From AC-32 sp963821495 (GTDB lineage: Bacteria > Actinomycetota > Thermoleophilia > Gaiellales > Gaiellaceae): a stretch of DNA of 64,000 nucleotides. Below, one piece after another: positions 40,247 through 48,804 of this stretch (within the stretch, counting starts at the first letter, position 1; the number at the start of each line of letters is the position of its first letter). Both the position numbers and the translations under genes were made by a program. The stretch covers positions 248,001 through 312,000 of the forward strand of contig CAWGEA010000003.1 in assembly GCA_963821495.1 (NCBI GenBank), written 5' to 3'. A model generated the notes under the pieces. That model was not told where the DNA came from. It ran no database searches and saw nothing but the letters and a program-made list of their open reading frames with translations.

Positions 40247-42127
40247 ATGGCGGCGCTCCCGCCCCGTTCTTCGCGGCGACGCCCGCGCCGAGGCACGCTC
40301 GAGCGGCCGGTCAGCGGGCGCCTCTACCGCGGCACCTGGCTGCTCGTCGGCATCCCGCTGCTCGTGGCCGCGTTCAGCATCCACAAGCCAAATCCGCTGC
40401 CGGCGCCGCAGCCTGCCCTGCCGGCGTCGTTCGACGGCACCGAGGCGGTCGCGCTCGCCGCCGAGCTCGCGCGCCTCTACCCGGATCGCGTTCCGGGCAC
40501 GGCCGGAGCCGCGGGGGCCCGCGACTGGGTGCGCGAGCAGCTGGCTCCCTACGGCCTGAAGGTCGTGCCGGACCGCTTCCGTGCCGACCTTCCCGGGCTC
40601 GGAACGCGGACGCTCGTGAACCAGCTCGTGGTCGTTCCGGGAAAGTCGGCGGACGAGATCGTGGTGATGTCGCACCGCGACGACGACGGCCGGGGGCCGG
40701 GGGCGAACAACAACGCGTCGGGGATCGCTGCATTGATCCAGCTGGCGCGCTCCTACGGCTCGACCGTGGGCGGCCAGTCAGTAGGCCCCCAGCACACGAT
40801 CGTGTTCGTCGCGACCGACGGCGGGGCCTTCGGAACCCTCGGCGCGCGCCGGTTCGCGGAGACACACCGCGGCCATGTCGTCGCGGCGATCGATCTGGCC
40901 GCGCTTGCCAGCCACGGGCCGCCGCGCGTCGTGCTGGCCGGGCTGGAGCCGCGGCTCGCGTCGCCCGCGTTCGTCGAGACCGCCGCGCAGCTGGTGCTCG
41001 AGCAGGCGGGACAGCGGCCGGCGCATCCGAGCCCGCTCGCCCAGCTAGTCGATCTCGCGTTCCCCTACACGCTGCACGAGCAGGGACCGCTGCTCGCGCA
41101 CGGGATGCCGGCGCTGACGCTGACGAGCGGCGGCGAGCGTCCCCCGGCAGCGTTCTTCGACCGGCCGGGCCAGCTCGACACGGTGCGCCTCGCGCAGCTC
41201 GGACGCTCGGCGCAGCAGCTCCTGCGCTGGCTGGACTTCGGCGCCGAGCTGGCACCCGGGACCGCCCGCTACGTCTACTTCGGCCCGCGTGTGCTGCCGG
41301 GCTGGGCGATCGAGCTCGTGCTCCTGGCCGCCCTGCTCCCGTTTCTGCTGGCCGCGGTCGACCTGTTCGCCCGCTGCCGCCGGCGCCATCTCCCGCTGAC
41401 GCCAGCGCTGCGCAGCTACCGCAGCCGGGCGGGCTTCTGGCTGTGGGTTGTCGTCCTCTTCGAGCTGTTCGCGCTACTCGGCGTCTGGCCGAGTGCACCG
41501 GCGGTGCCGTTGCCGCCGGACGCGCCGCCCGGGACCGACTGGCCGATCGTGGGCCTGATCGCGCTGCTCGTTCTCGCCCTCCTCGGCTGGCTGGTAACGC
41601 GCCAGCGACTGACGCCGCAGCGACCGGTCTCGGCGACGGAGGAGCTCGCGGGGACCACTGCGGCGCTGCTGGCGCTTGCCGTGGTGGCCCTTTTGGTGGT
41701 GGCGACGAACCCCTTCGCACTCGTCTTCCTGCTCCCGTCGCTGCACGCCTGGCTGTGGCTCCCGCAGGTGCGTCGCAAGCCGATCTGGACTCGCCTGGCC
41801 GTGCTCGGCGCCGGCTTTTTCGGGCCACTTCTCCTGCTCGGCTCGCTGGCGATGCGCTACGGCCTGGGGCTCGACACGCCCTGGTACCTCGCCGAGCTGA
41901 CCGCAACCGGCTACGTCAAGCTGCCGGCACTCGCGATCGCGGTCGCCTGGTTGGCCGCGGCCGGGCAGGTGACAGCGCTGACGGTGGGGCGGTACGCCCC
42001 GTACCCGAACGCGCGCGAGCGGCCGCCGCGGGGACCGCTGCGCGAGGCGGTGCGGCGAACGGTGCTTACAGTGAGAGGGGCGCGAAGACGAGGAGCGGGT
42101 GCCGAGCGCCGGGCACTGGAAGGTTGA
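40247..42127 (+). CDS. M28 peptidase-like membrane protein with altered active site
   Basis: This 626-residue protein has an N-terminal anchor helix (about 28-45), an extracytoplasmic M28 (aminopeptidase/Fxna-like) domain (about 60-340) and seven or so C-terminal helices (about 350-590). The first zinc-ligand region is kept (His143 in MSHRDDD). The bridging Asp of GAxDNASG is Asn155 (GANNNASG), and the catalytic Glu pair is replaced by Asp191-Gly192 (TDGGAFG). It may thus be a binding protein rather than a peptidase. It is followed at once by a sortase gene, so a cell-surface role is likely. Confidence 0.82.
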   Translation: MAALPPRSSRRRPRRGTLERPVSGRLYRGTWLLVGIPLLVAAFSIHKPNPLPAPQPALPASFDGTEAVALAAELARLYPDRVPGTAGAAGARDWVREQLAPYGLKVVPDRFRADLPGLGTRTLVNQLVVVPGKSADEIVVMSHRDDDGRGPGANNNASGIAALIQLARSYGSTVGGQSVGPQHTIVFVATDGGAFGTLGARRFAETHRGHVVAAIDLAALASHGPPRVVLAGLEPRLASPAFVETAAQLVLEQAGQRPAHPSPLAQLVDLAFPYTLHEQGPLLAHGMPALTLTSGGERPPAAFFDRPGQLDTVRLAQLGRSAQQLLRWLDFGAELAPGTARYVYFGPRVLPGWAIELVLLAALLPFLLAAVDLFARCRRRHLPLTPALRSYRSRAGFWLWVVVLFELFALLGVWPSAPAVPLPPDAPPGTDWPIVGLIALLVLALLGWLVTRQRLTPQRPVSATEELAGTTAALLALAVVALLVVATNPFALVFLLPSLHAWLWLPQVRRKPIWTRLAVLGAGFFGPLLLLGSLAMRYGLGLDTPWYLAELTATGYVKLPALAIAVAWLAAAGQVTALTVGRYAPYPNARERPPRGPLREAVRRTVLTVRGARRRGAGAERRALEG

Positions 42128-42128
42128 C

Positions 42129-42857
42129 GTGCGAAGGCTCACGAGGGTCATCGGAACGGTGCTGGCGGTCGCGGGCGTCGGGTTGCTCGTCTGGGTGGTC
42201 GTCGTCTGGCGCTGGCAGGACCCATTCACGGCGCTGTACACGCACTGGAAGCAACATCAGCTCTCCAGCAGCTACGAGCGCCGCGTTCGGGCGTACCACC
42301 GGCCGCCGGTCAGGCCGGGAACGCCGATCGCGGCGACCACCGCACAGATTCGCGCCGAGGCGCAGCGCTACCGGCTCGACTCGAAGCGCGGCGAGGCCAT
42401 CGGGCGCATCCGCGTTCCGCGCCTGGGCCTCAGCATGGTGCTCGTCGACGGGACCGACGACGGCTCCCTGAAGAAGGGCCCGGGTCTCGATCGCAGGACG
42501 TACATGCCGGGCGAGGGACAGCTCGTCTACATCGCCGGCCATCGCACGACCTACCTCGCCCCGTTCGCGCACATCGAGCGGCTTCAGCCGGGCGACCTGG
42601 TCACGCTCGAGGTGCCGTACGCGACGTTCAGCTACCGCATCTTCAAGCACCGGATCGTTCCGGGGGACGATCTCGCGGTGCTGCGCTCGCACGGCCGCGA
42701 GGTGGTCGCGCTGCAGGCCTGCCATCCCCGTTTCTTCGCCTCGCACCGGTACATCGCTTATGCGCGCCTCGTGCGGATCGAGCCTCGCGGCGGGACTGCG
42801 TTCCGGCCCCCTGCCAACGCGCTGGCGGCCGCGCCGCTCGCCTCAGCGCAGGGGTGA
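42129..42857 (+). CDS. Class D/E-type sortase
   Basis: This 242-residue protein has an N-terminal anchor helix (about 8-27) and a sortase domain with catalytic His in YIAGHRTTYLAPF, Cys in VALQACHPRFFA and Arg in HRYIAYARL. The usual Thr two residues before Cys (TxTC) is Ala here. Sortases attach surface proteins to the wall, but no LPxTG-type substrate is nearby. The GTG at 42129 follows the M28-like stop by one base. A GTG at 42099 with an AGGAG site is a real alternative that would overlap the upstream gene. Confidence 0.88.
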   Translation: MRRLTRVIGTVLAVAGVGLLVWVVVVWRWQDPFTALYTHWKQHQLSSSYERRVRAYHRPPVRPGTPIAATTAQIRAEAQRYRLDSKRGEAIGRIRVPRLGLSMVLVDGTDDGSLKKGPGLDRRTYMPGEGQLVYIAGHRTTYLAPFAHIERLQPGDLVTLEVPYATFSYRIFKHRIVPGDDLAVLRSHGREVVALQACHPRFFASHRYIAYARLVRIEPRGGTAFRPPANALAAAPLASAQG

Positions 42858-42863
42858 GCGGCC

Positions 42864-44063
42864 TCAGACGAGCCTGAGGTAGCGCACCGGCGATCCCGGC
42901 CCGAGCTCGCCGTCCCCGCGCGGGACGAGCACGAGCGCGTCGGCCGCCGCGGAGCGGGCGATCATGTGGGACTCCTGCCCGACCAGGGGCTCGGCCTCGA
43001 CCGTCGCCGCGGACTCGCCCACCCGCAGCCGCGCCCTGACGAGCTCGTCGCGCGAGGGGTTCCGCCTCACGGCGCCCACCAGAGTCCCCGGCTCGAACCG
43101 CGGCAAGGGGTCGGCCGCGCCCTGGAGCGCCAAGACGGCGGGCCGCACGAAGAGCTCGAAGGCGACGAGCGACGAGACCGGATTTCCGGGCAGGCCGAAC
43201 ACGAGCGTCCGCTCGCGCACGCCGAAGGAGACGGGCTTGCCTGGCTTGACCGCGACCCGCCAGAAGACCTCGTCGACGCCGAGCTCCGACTCGACCCGCC
43301 GGACGAGGTCGTGTGGTCCGACCGAGACTCCGCCGGAGGTGACGAGCACGTCGTGCTCGAGCCCGCGCTCGAGCGCCTCGCGATGGGCGTCCTCGTCGTC
43401 GGCGACAGCCGCCAGGCGCTCGACGGAAGCGCCCGCCGACCTGAGCTGCGCCTCGAGGATCAGCCCGTTGGCCTCGTAGACCTCGCCCGGCGCGAGCGGT
43501 TCGCCCGGCCGGCGAAGCTCGGTTCCCGTAGCCAGAACGGCGGCGCGCGGCACCCCACCGCAGGCGACCTCCGCGATCCCGGCGGCGGCGAGCGCACCCA
43601 GCTGGCCCGGACCCAGACGCGTACCGGCAGGGACGACCTCGTCACCGGCACGGAGATCGCCGCCGCGAGGGCGAACGTTCGAGCCGGCCTCGACGGCGGC
43701 GGGTACTTCGACGTCGTTGTCATGCTCGACAACATACTCGACAGGGACGACAGCATCCGCGCCGTCGGGGACGACGCCGCCGGTCGAGATCGCCATCGCC
43801 TCACCCGCCTCGAGCGGACGCGCCGCCGGACACCCCGCGGCGATGTGGACGACGACCGGCAGGGTTGCCGGGACGTCCGCAGCGCGAACCGCGAACCCGT
43901 CCATCGCGGAGCTCGGAAACGGCGGGAGATCGACCACCGCGTGTGCGGGCTCGGCGAGCACGCGACCGGCTGCGCGCTCGAGCGGCACTCGCTCCGGCTG
44001 CAGCTGCTGCACGCGCTCCAGCACGAGCCGCTGCGCTTCCTCCATCGTCAAGAGCTCGGCCAC
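42864..44063 (-). CDS. moeA: Molybdopterin molybdenumtransferase MoeA
   Basis: This 399-residue protein has the four MoeA domains. Landmarks are LPPFPSSAMDGFAVRAAD, AMAISTGGVVPDGADAVVPVE, the MoCF domain TSGGVSVGPHDLV, KPGKPVSFG and LPGNPVSSLVAFELFVRP, and the C-terminal domain IV. It inserts molybdate into adenylylated molybdopterin made by Mog. It is 11 kb from moaC-mog. The start is a GTG at 44063, divergent from a family 2 glycosyltransferase gene with 42 bases between. Confidence 0.95.
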   Translation of the reverse strand: MAELLTMEEAQRLVLERVQQLQPERVPLERAAGRVLAEPAHAVVDLPPFPSSAMDGFAVRAADVPATLPVVVHIAAGCPAARPLEAGEAMAISTGGVVPDGADAVVPVEYVVEHDNDVEVPAAVEAGSNVRPRGGDLRAGDEVVPAGTRLGPGQLGALAAAGIAEVACGGVPRAAVLATGTELRRPGEPLAPGEVYEANGLILEAQLRSAGASVERLAAVADDEDAHREALERGLEHDVLVTSGGVSVGPHDLVRRVESELGVDEVFWRVAVKPGKPVSFGVRERTLVFGLPGNPVSSLVAFELFVRPAVLALQGAADPLPRFEPGTLVGAVRRNPSRDELVRARLRVGESAATVEAEPLVGQESHMIARSAAADALVLVPRGDGELGPGSPVRYLRLV

Positions 44064-44091
44064 GACCGCCGCATACCGTACGCGCGCCGGA

Positions 44092-44097
44092 TAGGCT
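44092..44097 (+). promoter_or_regulatory. Putative -10 (TAGGCT) of the family 2 glycosyltransferase gene
   Basis: Spacer to the GTG at 44106 is 8 bases. Confidence 0.5.
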
Positions 44098-44105
44098 CAG
44101 CCGCC

Positions 44106-45044
44106 GTGATCTCAGTCGTCGTCCCGGTTCACGATGAGGAGCGCACGGTCGCGCTCCTCTACGACGAGCTGGAGTCTGCGCTCCAGCCGCTGGGCCGGCC
44201 GTGGGAGGCCGTGTTCGTCGACGACGGCTCGACCGACGGCTCCTTCGCCGCTCTGACCCGGCTGCACAACGCACAGCACAACGTGCGCGTGATCCGGCTG
44301 CGAAGGAACTTCGGCAAGGCCGCGGCGCTCGCGGCGGGGTTCGCGCACGCCGAGGGCGACGTCGTCGTCACGATCGACGCCGACCTGCAGGACGATCCCG
44401 CCGAGATCCCACGTCTCCTGGCGAAGCTCGACGAGGGCTTCGACCTCGTCAGCGGCTGGAAGACGCGCCGGCGCGACCCGCTCACGCGGCGCGTCCCGTC
44501 GAAGATCTTCAACTGGGTCACCGGCCGCGTCTCGGGCTTGCGCCTGCACGACCTCAACTGCGGCCTGAAGGCCTACCGCGCCGAGGTCGTCCGCGGTCTG
44601 CGCCTCTACGGTGAGCTCCATCGCTTCATCCCCGTGCTCGCGCATTACCGCGGCCACCGCGTCGCCGAGCTGCCGGTCAACCACCGGCCGCGTGAGCACG
44701 GCCGTTCCCGTTACGGGATGGAGCGCTACGTCCGCGGCTTCCTCGACCTGCTGACGGTCTCGTTCATCGGGCGCTACCGCTACCGCCCGCTGCATCTTTT
44801 CGGCGGTCTCGGCCTGCTCCTGGGAGCGGTCGGCTTCGCTGTGCTCCTGTACTTGACGGCGCTGAAGATCGACGGGCACGCGATCGGGCAGCGGCCGCTG
44901 CTGATCCTCGGCGTGCTGCTGATGGTGGTCGGGCTGCAGTTCTTCTCGCTCGGGCTGATCAGCGAGCTGATCACGAGCCAGCACGAGGAGCGGGCGGGCG
45001 CGCGGGAGCGGACGGACCTGCACGTGGACGAGGTCCTCTCCTAG
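44106..45044 (+). CDS. Family 2 glycosyltransferase with two C-terminal helices (dolichol-phosphate-mannose synthase type)
   Basis: This 312-residue protein has a GT-A domain with ISVVVPVHDEE, FVDDGSTDGS, the metal motif TIDADLQDDPAEIP and SGWKTRRRDPLTRRVPSKIFN. A C-terminal two-helix membrane region lies at about 235-300. That arrangement is shared with GtrB/Ppm-type enzymes that load a sugar onto a polyprenyl phosphate. The product could feed the large membrane glycosyltransferases that follow (46.2-48.8 kb and 52.2 kb). Sugar and acceptor are inferred from class only. Confidence 0.9.
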   Translation: MISVVVPVHDEERTVALLYDELESALQPLGRPWEAVFVDDGSTDGSFAALTRLHNAQHNVRVIRLRRNFGKAAALAAGFAHAEGDVVVTIDADLQDDPAEIPRLLAKLDEGFDLVSGWKTRRRDPLTRRVPSKIFNWVTGRVSGLRLHDLNCGLKAYRAEVVRGLRLYGELHRFIPVLAHYRGHRVAELPVNHRPREHGRSRYGMERYVRGFLDLLTVSFIGRYRYRPLHLFGGLGLLLGAVGFAVLLYLTALKIDGHAIGQRPLLILGVLLMVVGLQFFSLGLISELITSQHEERAGARERTDLHVDEVLS

Positions 45045-45095
45045 ACGTCACGCTTTCGGCACGAGGGCGTCACCCATCCGTGCGCCGGCGCGGGA

Positions 45096-45101
45096 TAGGC
45101 T
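45096..45101 (+). promoter_or_regulatory. Putative -10 (TAGGCT) of the family 4 glycosyltransferase operon
   Basis: It lies 67 bases before the glycosyltransferase ATG and 20 before the leader-cistron GTG. Transcription from here would start near 45108, just upstream of or within the GGAGGAGG site, so the 5' end is uncertain. Confidence 0.45.
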
Positions 45102-45121
45102 CGCAGTGGGGAGGAGGCTGG

Positions 45122-45169
45122 GTGCGCCTTAACTACGGGAACTCGAGCGAGCGGCGCCTCGCAGCCTGA
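45122..45169 (+). CDS. Possible 15-codon leader cistron before the glycosyltransferase
   Basis: A GTG at 45122, 4 bases after a perfect GGAGGAGG (45110-45117), opens a 15-codon frame VRLNYGNSSERRLAA. Its TGA overlaps the ATG of the next gene (TGATG). The downstream gene has no ribosome site of its own, so this peptide may serve for coupled translation. In the glycosyltransferase frame a TAA blocks any upstream start. The peptide has no recognisable regulatory codon run. Evidence is from layout only. Confidence 0.45.
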   Translation: MRLNYGNSSERRLAA

Positions 45170-46236
45170 TGCGCGTCCTCTACTTCGGCACCTACGAGCG
45201 CGACTACCCGCGCAACGCTCAGGTCATCTCGTGTCTGCGGCGGGCGGGGGTCGAGGTCGTCGAGCACCAGGTTCCCGTCTGGGACGGGCGCCGCGACAGC
45301 TGGCGCGCGGGCGCGCGGGACGCGACGCGGCTTGTGGCGGCCGAGCTTCGACTGCTGCTCTGGAGACCGCCCGAGCAGTACGACTCGGTAATCGTCGGCT
45401 ACCCGGGACATCTCGACCTGACGGCTGCGCGACGGGCGGCGTACGGGCGCCCGGTCGTCTTCAATCCGCTCGTCTCGCTTTCGGACACGTTCGTCTCCGA
45501 CCGTGGCCGCTTCCGTCCAGGATCACCGGCCGCACACGCGCTCGCGGCCGTCGACCGCCACGCTCTCCGCGCCGCGGACCTCGTCGTCGCCGACACGCGA
45601 GCCAATGCCGACCACCTTGCCGACCTCGCCGGGCTCCCGCGCGACCGCGTCGAGGCCGCATTCGTCGGGGCCGAGGAGCGGCTCTTCACACCGGGCTGGT
45701 CGCCGGCGAAGCCGTTCACAGTGCTCTTCGTCGGCAAGCTGATCCCGCTACATGGCCTCGAGACGGTCCTCGCGGCGGCCCGCGCTGCGCCCGAGCTGCG
45801 CATTCGGCTCGTCGGGAGCGGCCAGCTCGAGGAGCTCGTCCGCGGCCGCTCAGGGAACGTCGAGTGGGTCCCCTGGGTCGAGTACGAGCTCCTGCCGCAG
45901 GAGCTCCACCGCGCGAGCTGTGCGCTCGGCGTCTTCGGCGCCTCTGACAAGGCCCGGCGCGTGATCCCGAACAAGGCCTTCCAGGCCCTCGCCTGCGGGA
46001 CGCCGCTCGTGACGGCCGACACGCCCGCCGCCCGCGAGCTGCTCGTCGACGGCCAGAGCGCGCTGCTCGTACCGCCGGGAGACGCCGCGGCCCTCGCGGC
46101 GGCGCTGCGGCAACTCGCGGACGACCCGGAGCTCGCGCGCCGCCTCTCCACCGGAGGACGGGCCGCTTACGGGGAGCAGGCGAGCGAGGAAGTGCTCGGC
46201 CGCCGCTGGCGGGCGCTGCTGGAGCGCGTCTCGTGA
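45169..46236 (+). CDS. Family 4 glycosyltransferase
   Basis: This 355-residue GT-B protein begins MRVLYFGTYERDYPRNAQVISCLRRAGVEV. The linker FTVLFVGKLIPLHGLETVLAAARAAPELRIRLVGSG opens the C-terminal domain, and the nucleotide-sugar region reads NKAFQALACGTPLVTADTPAARELL. Such enzymes build envelope glycolipids or polysaccharides. It overlaps the DUF2079 gene by 4 bases (GTGA) and follows a short leader cistron. Donor and acceptor are unknown. Confidence 0.88.
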   Translation: MRVLYFGTYERDYPRNAQVISCLRRAGVEVVEHQVPVWDGRRDSWRAGARDATRLVAAELRLLLWRPPEQYDSVIVGYPGHLDLTAARRAAYGRPVVFNPLVSLSDTFVSDRGRFRPGSPAAHALAAVDRHALRAADLVVADTRANADHLADLAGLPRDRVEAAFVGAEERLFTPGWSPAKPFTVLFVGKLIPLHGLETVLAAARAAPELRIRLVGSGQLEELVRGRSGNVEWVPWVEYELLPQELHRASCALGVFGASDKARRVIPNKAFQALACGTPLVTADTPAARELLVDGQSALLVPPGDAAALAAALRQLADDPELARRLSTGGRAAYGEQASEEVLGRRWRALLERVS

Positions 46237-47669
46237 CGCTCGGGCGCCCGAGCAACCGCGCCTTGCTGTGGCTCGCTGTGGCCGCCTACGCAGCCGGCTT
46301 CTCGGCGCTCTCGATCCTGCGGCACCGCGCATTCTCGACGGGGCGCTTCGACCTGGGAAACATGGTGCAGGCGGTCTGGTCGACCGCGCACGGCCACCCG
46401 CTGCAGATCACCGGCTTGCGGGGCGATCAGATTTCGAGGCTCGGGGCGCACTTCGACCCGATCCTCGCCGCCTTCGCGCCACTCTGGCTCGTCTGGCCCA
46501 GTGCCGACATGCTGCTGGTCGCGCAGGCGGTAGCGGTCGCGGTCGGAGCGCTGCCAGTCTTCTGGCTCGCCCGGAAGCATCTCGGCTCCGACCGGACCGG
46601 GCTGGGCTTCGCGCTCGCGTACCTGATCTACCCGCCGACCCAGTGGCTGACGCTGAACGAGTTCCACCCGGTCGCGCTTGCATGCCCGCTGCTGCTGTTC
46701 GCGATCTGGTTCCTGGACGAAGGCCGGCTCCTGCCGTTCGCGGCGTGCGCCCTGGTCGCGGCGACGACGAAGGAGGAGATCGCGCTCGTCGTCGCGGGCC
46801 TCGGCATCTGGTACGCGCTCGCCCACGGCCGTCGCCTGACCGGAACGGCCGTCGCCGTGGCCGGAGTCGCGATCGCGCTGCTGGCGATCGAGGTCGTGAT
46901 CCCGCACTTCAACCGCGCGGGCACGTCGAGCTTCTTCACGCGCTACAGCCAGGTCGGCAGCTCGCCCGGCGGGATCGTGCACACCGCGCTCACCGACCCG
47001 TGGAGGATCGTCACGACCGCCTTCACCGGCCGCGGGCTCGGCTACGTCGGCCGCCTCGTGCTCCCGCTCGGCCTGCTCGTCGTCCTCGCCCCGCTCGTGC
47101 TGATCGCCGCCGTTCCCGAACTGGCGGTCAACCTCCTCTCGGCGGCGACCACCCAGACCTCGATCCGCTTCCACTACACAGCGGGGCTGATCCCCGTGCT
47201 CGTCGCGGCTGCGGTCTTCGGCGCGAAACGCCTGCCGCCGCGCGTCCCGGTTGCGAGCCTCGTGGTCGTCGTCGCCGTGGTCTCGAACTACCTGCTCGGC
47301 CCGGTGCCGCTCTGGCGCTACTTCCCCGGCGGCGAGCAGCAGCAGGCACACGCGGCGGAGGTCAGCGAGCACGACCGGATCGCAGCCCGGGCGCTGCGGC
47401 TGATCCCCCACTATGCCGTCGTCAGCGCGACGAACTCCCTCGGGGCGCACCTCTCGGCGCGCCGGCGGGTGCTGAGCTTCCCGTACGTGCAGGACGCGCG
47501 GTGGGTGGCGGCCGACGAGACCGCGCCGGGTTACGCCGACCGGCTCGCACCCTTGCCGACCGCCGTCCAGCTCTCCTGGCTGCGCCGCAACCCCGAGTGG
47601 CGGCTCGTCTTCGAGCGCGACGGGGTCCTGATCTTCCGGCGCGCGAGCGGCGCCGCAAGCGCGAAATAG
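46233..47669 (+). CDS. DUF2079 polytopic membrane protein
   Basis: This 478-residue protein with about 11 membrane helices has the DUF2079 features: the N-terminal FSTGRFDLGNMVQAVWSTAHGHPLQ, the LGAHFDPILAAFAPLW segment and the NEFHPVALACPLLLFA region. The arrangement of an early Asp-containing loop followed by many helices resembles GT-C glycosyltransferases, so a lipid-linked-sugar transferase role is possible. Its last 139 bases are overlapped on the other strand by the GT87-like gene. It is coupled with the family 4 enzyme. Confidence 0.82.
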   Translation: MTLGRPSNRALLWLAVAAYAAGFSALSILRHRAFSTGRFDLGNMVQAVWSTAHGHPLQITGLRGDQISRLGAHFDPILAAFAPLWLVWPSADMLLVAQAVAVAVGALPVFWLARKHLGSDRTGLGFALAYLIYPPTQWLTLNEFHPVALACPLLLFAIWFLDEGRLLPFAACALVAATTKEEIALVVAGLGIWYALAHGRRLTGTAVAVAGVAIALLAIEVVIPHFNRAGTSSFFTRYSQVGSSPGGIVHTALTDPWRIVTTAFTGRGLGYVGRLVLPLGLLVVLAPLVLIAAVPELAVNLLSAATTQTSIRFHYTAGLIPVLVAAAVFGAKRLPPRVPVASLVVVVAVVSNYLLGPVPLWRYFPGGEQQQAHAAEVSEHDRIAARALRLIPHYAVVSATNSLGAHLSARRRVLSFPYVQDARWVAADETAPGYADRLAPLPTAVQLSWLRRNPEWRLVFERDGVLIFRRASGAASAK

Positions 47670-48802
47670 AGCGCGACCATCGCGAGGTCGCGCGCGAAGA
47701 GGAGCCACACCGGCCACTCGAGCCGGAAGAGCGCGCCGTAGTGGAAGAACCACACCTGAGCCAACACGACGGCGACCGCTGCGAGCGCGATCGCGACCGG
47801 GCCGCCCGCCGCGACCACGAGCGGCAACAGCCAGACCAGATACTGCGGCGAGAAGACCTTCGTGAAGGCGAGGAAACCCGCGACCGCGGCCGCGAAGGCG
47901 AGCGGCAGGCGATCACGCAGGTCGCGTGAACGCGCGTAGAGCGCCCACACGGCCGCGACGGCGAGCGCCTCCAGCACGAGCAGGAGCACGGCGACGGCGT
48001 CCGCGCCGCCGCCCGCGAGGTTACGCCCGGCGACGCCGGTGGTCTCGACGACACGCGCGTGGTAGACCCCGAGCCGGTCGAGCACGAGCAAGGCCGACGC
48101 GCCCAGGCTCTCGAACTGCAGCCCGCGCGTCGCCTGCGAGTGGAAGCTCTCGTAGACCCCGTGCGGCGCGTACGCCGCGAACGGCGCGACGGCCGCGGCC
48201 GCAACCACGACCAGCGCGCCGAGCGCGATCGCAACTCTTCGCCCGCCGGCGCACCGCCAGACGAACCATGCGGCCAGCGGCACGAGCACGAGCGGATAGA
48301 CCTTCGCGCTGACGGCGAGCCCGAGCACGGCGAAGGCCGGCAGCTCCCACCCGCGCAGCAGCAGCCAGAGCGCGAGCACCGTCAGCAGCGCCGGCCAGGC
48401 GTCGTAGGTGTTCAGCGAGATCGGGCCGAGCGCGACCGGCGAGAGCGCGAGCAGCGCGACGCCGATCCAGATCCGCCGCCGCGAGGCGCCGAGCTCCGCG
48501 AGGACGAGTGCGACGAGCACGATCGTCGCCGCGCCGCAGAGCGCCATCAACGCCTTGAACGCGGCGTTGTAGTGCCCTGCGCCGAACGCGGTCGGCGGCA
48601 GGAAGACCGCGAACGCCCCCGGCGGGTACTCCACGAACACGTCGCGGTACGGCAGCGAGCCGTGGAGCAGCTGCTCCGCGTAGCCCTGGTAGACGTGCAC
48701 GTCGCGGAAGCGCGCCGCGCGGAAGAGTCCGCCGTCGGGCACGGCGCAGGCGGCGAGGTACACCGGGATCGCGACGAGCGCGGCGCGCAGCGCCGGCCGC
48801 AC
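47531..48802 (-). CDS. GT87/DUF2029-like mannosyltransferase membrane protein
   Basis: This 423-residue protein has 10-12 membrane helices. The motifs FRDVHVYQGYAEQLLHGSLPYRDVFVEYPPGAFAVF (Asp in the first loop, YPPG) and a late FSPQYLVWLLPL identify the GT-C family 87 group, which uses polyprenyl-phosphate mannose in actinobacteria. The last 42 codons (Arg/Ser-rich) lie antisense to the end of the DUF2079 gene. The GTG at 48802 is 2 bases after the PBP stop, so it belongs to the DUF2203-mscS-pbp operon. Confidence 0.85.
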   Translation of the reverse strand: MRPALRAALVAIPVYLAACAVPDGGLFRAARFRDVHVYQGYAEQLLHGSLPYRDVFVEYPPGAFAVFLPPTAFGAGHYNAAFKALMALCGAATIVLVALVLAELGASRRRIWIGVALLALSPVALGPISLNTYDAWPALLTVLALWLLLRGWELPAFAVLGLAVSAKVYPLVLVPLAAWFVWRCAGGRRVAIALGALVVVAAAAVAPFAAYAPHGVYESFHSQATRGLQFESLGASALLVLDRLGVYHARVVETTGVAGRNLAGGGADAVAVLLLVLEALAVAAVWALYARSRDLRDRLPLAFAAAVAGFLAFTKVFSPQYLVWLLPLVVAAGGPVAIALAAVAVVLAQVWFFHYGALFRLEWPVWLLFARDLAMVALYFALAAPLARRKIRTPSRSKTSRHSGLRRSQESWTAVGKGASRSA

Positions 48803-48804
48803 GG

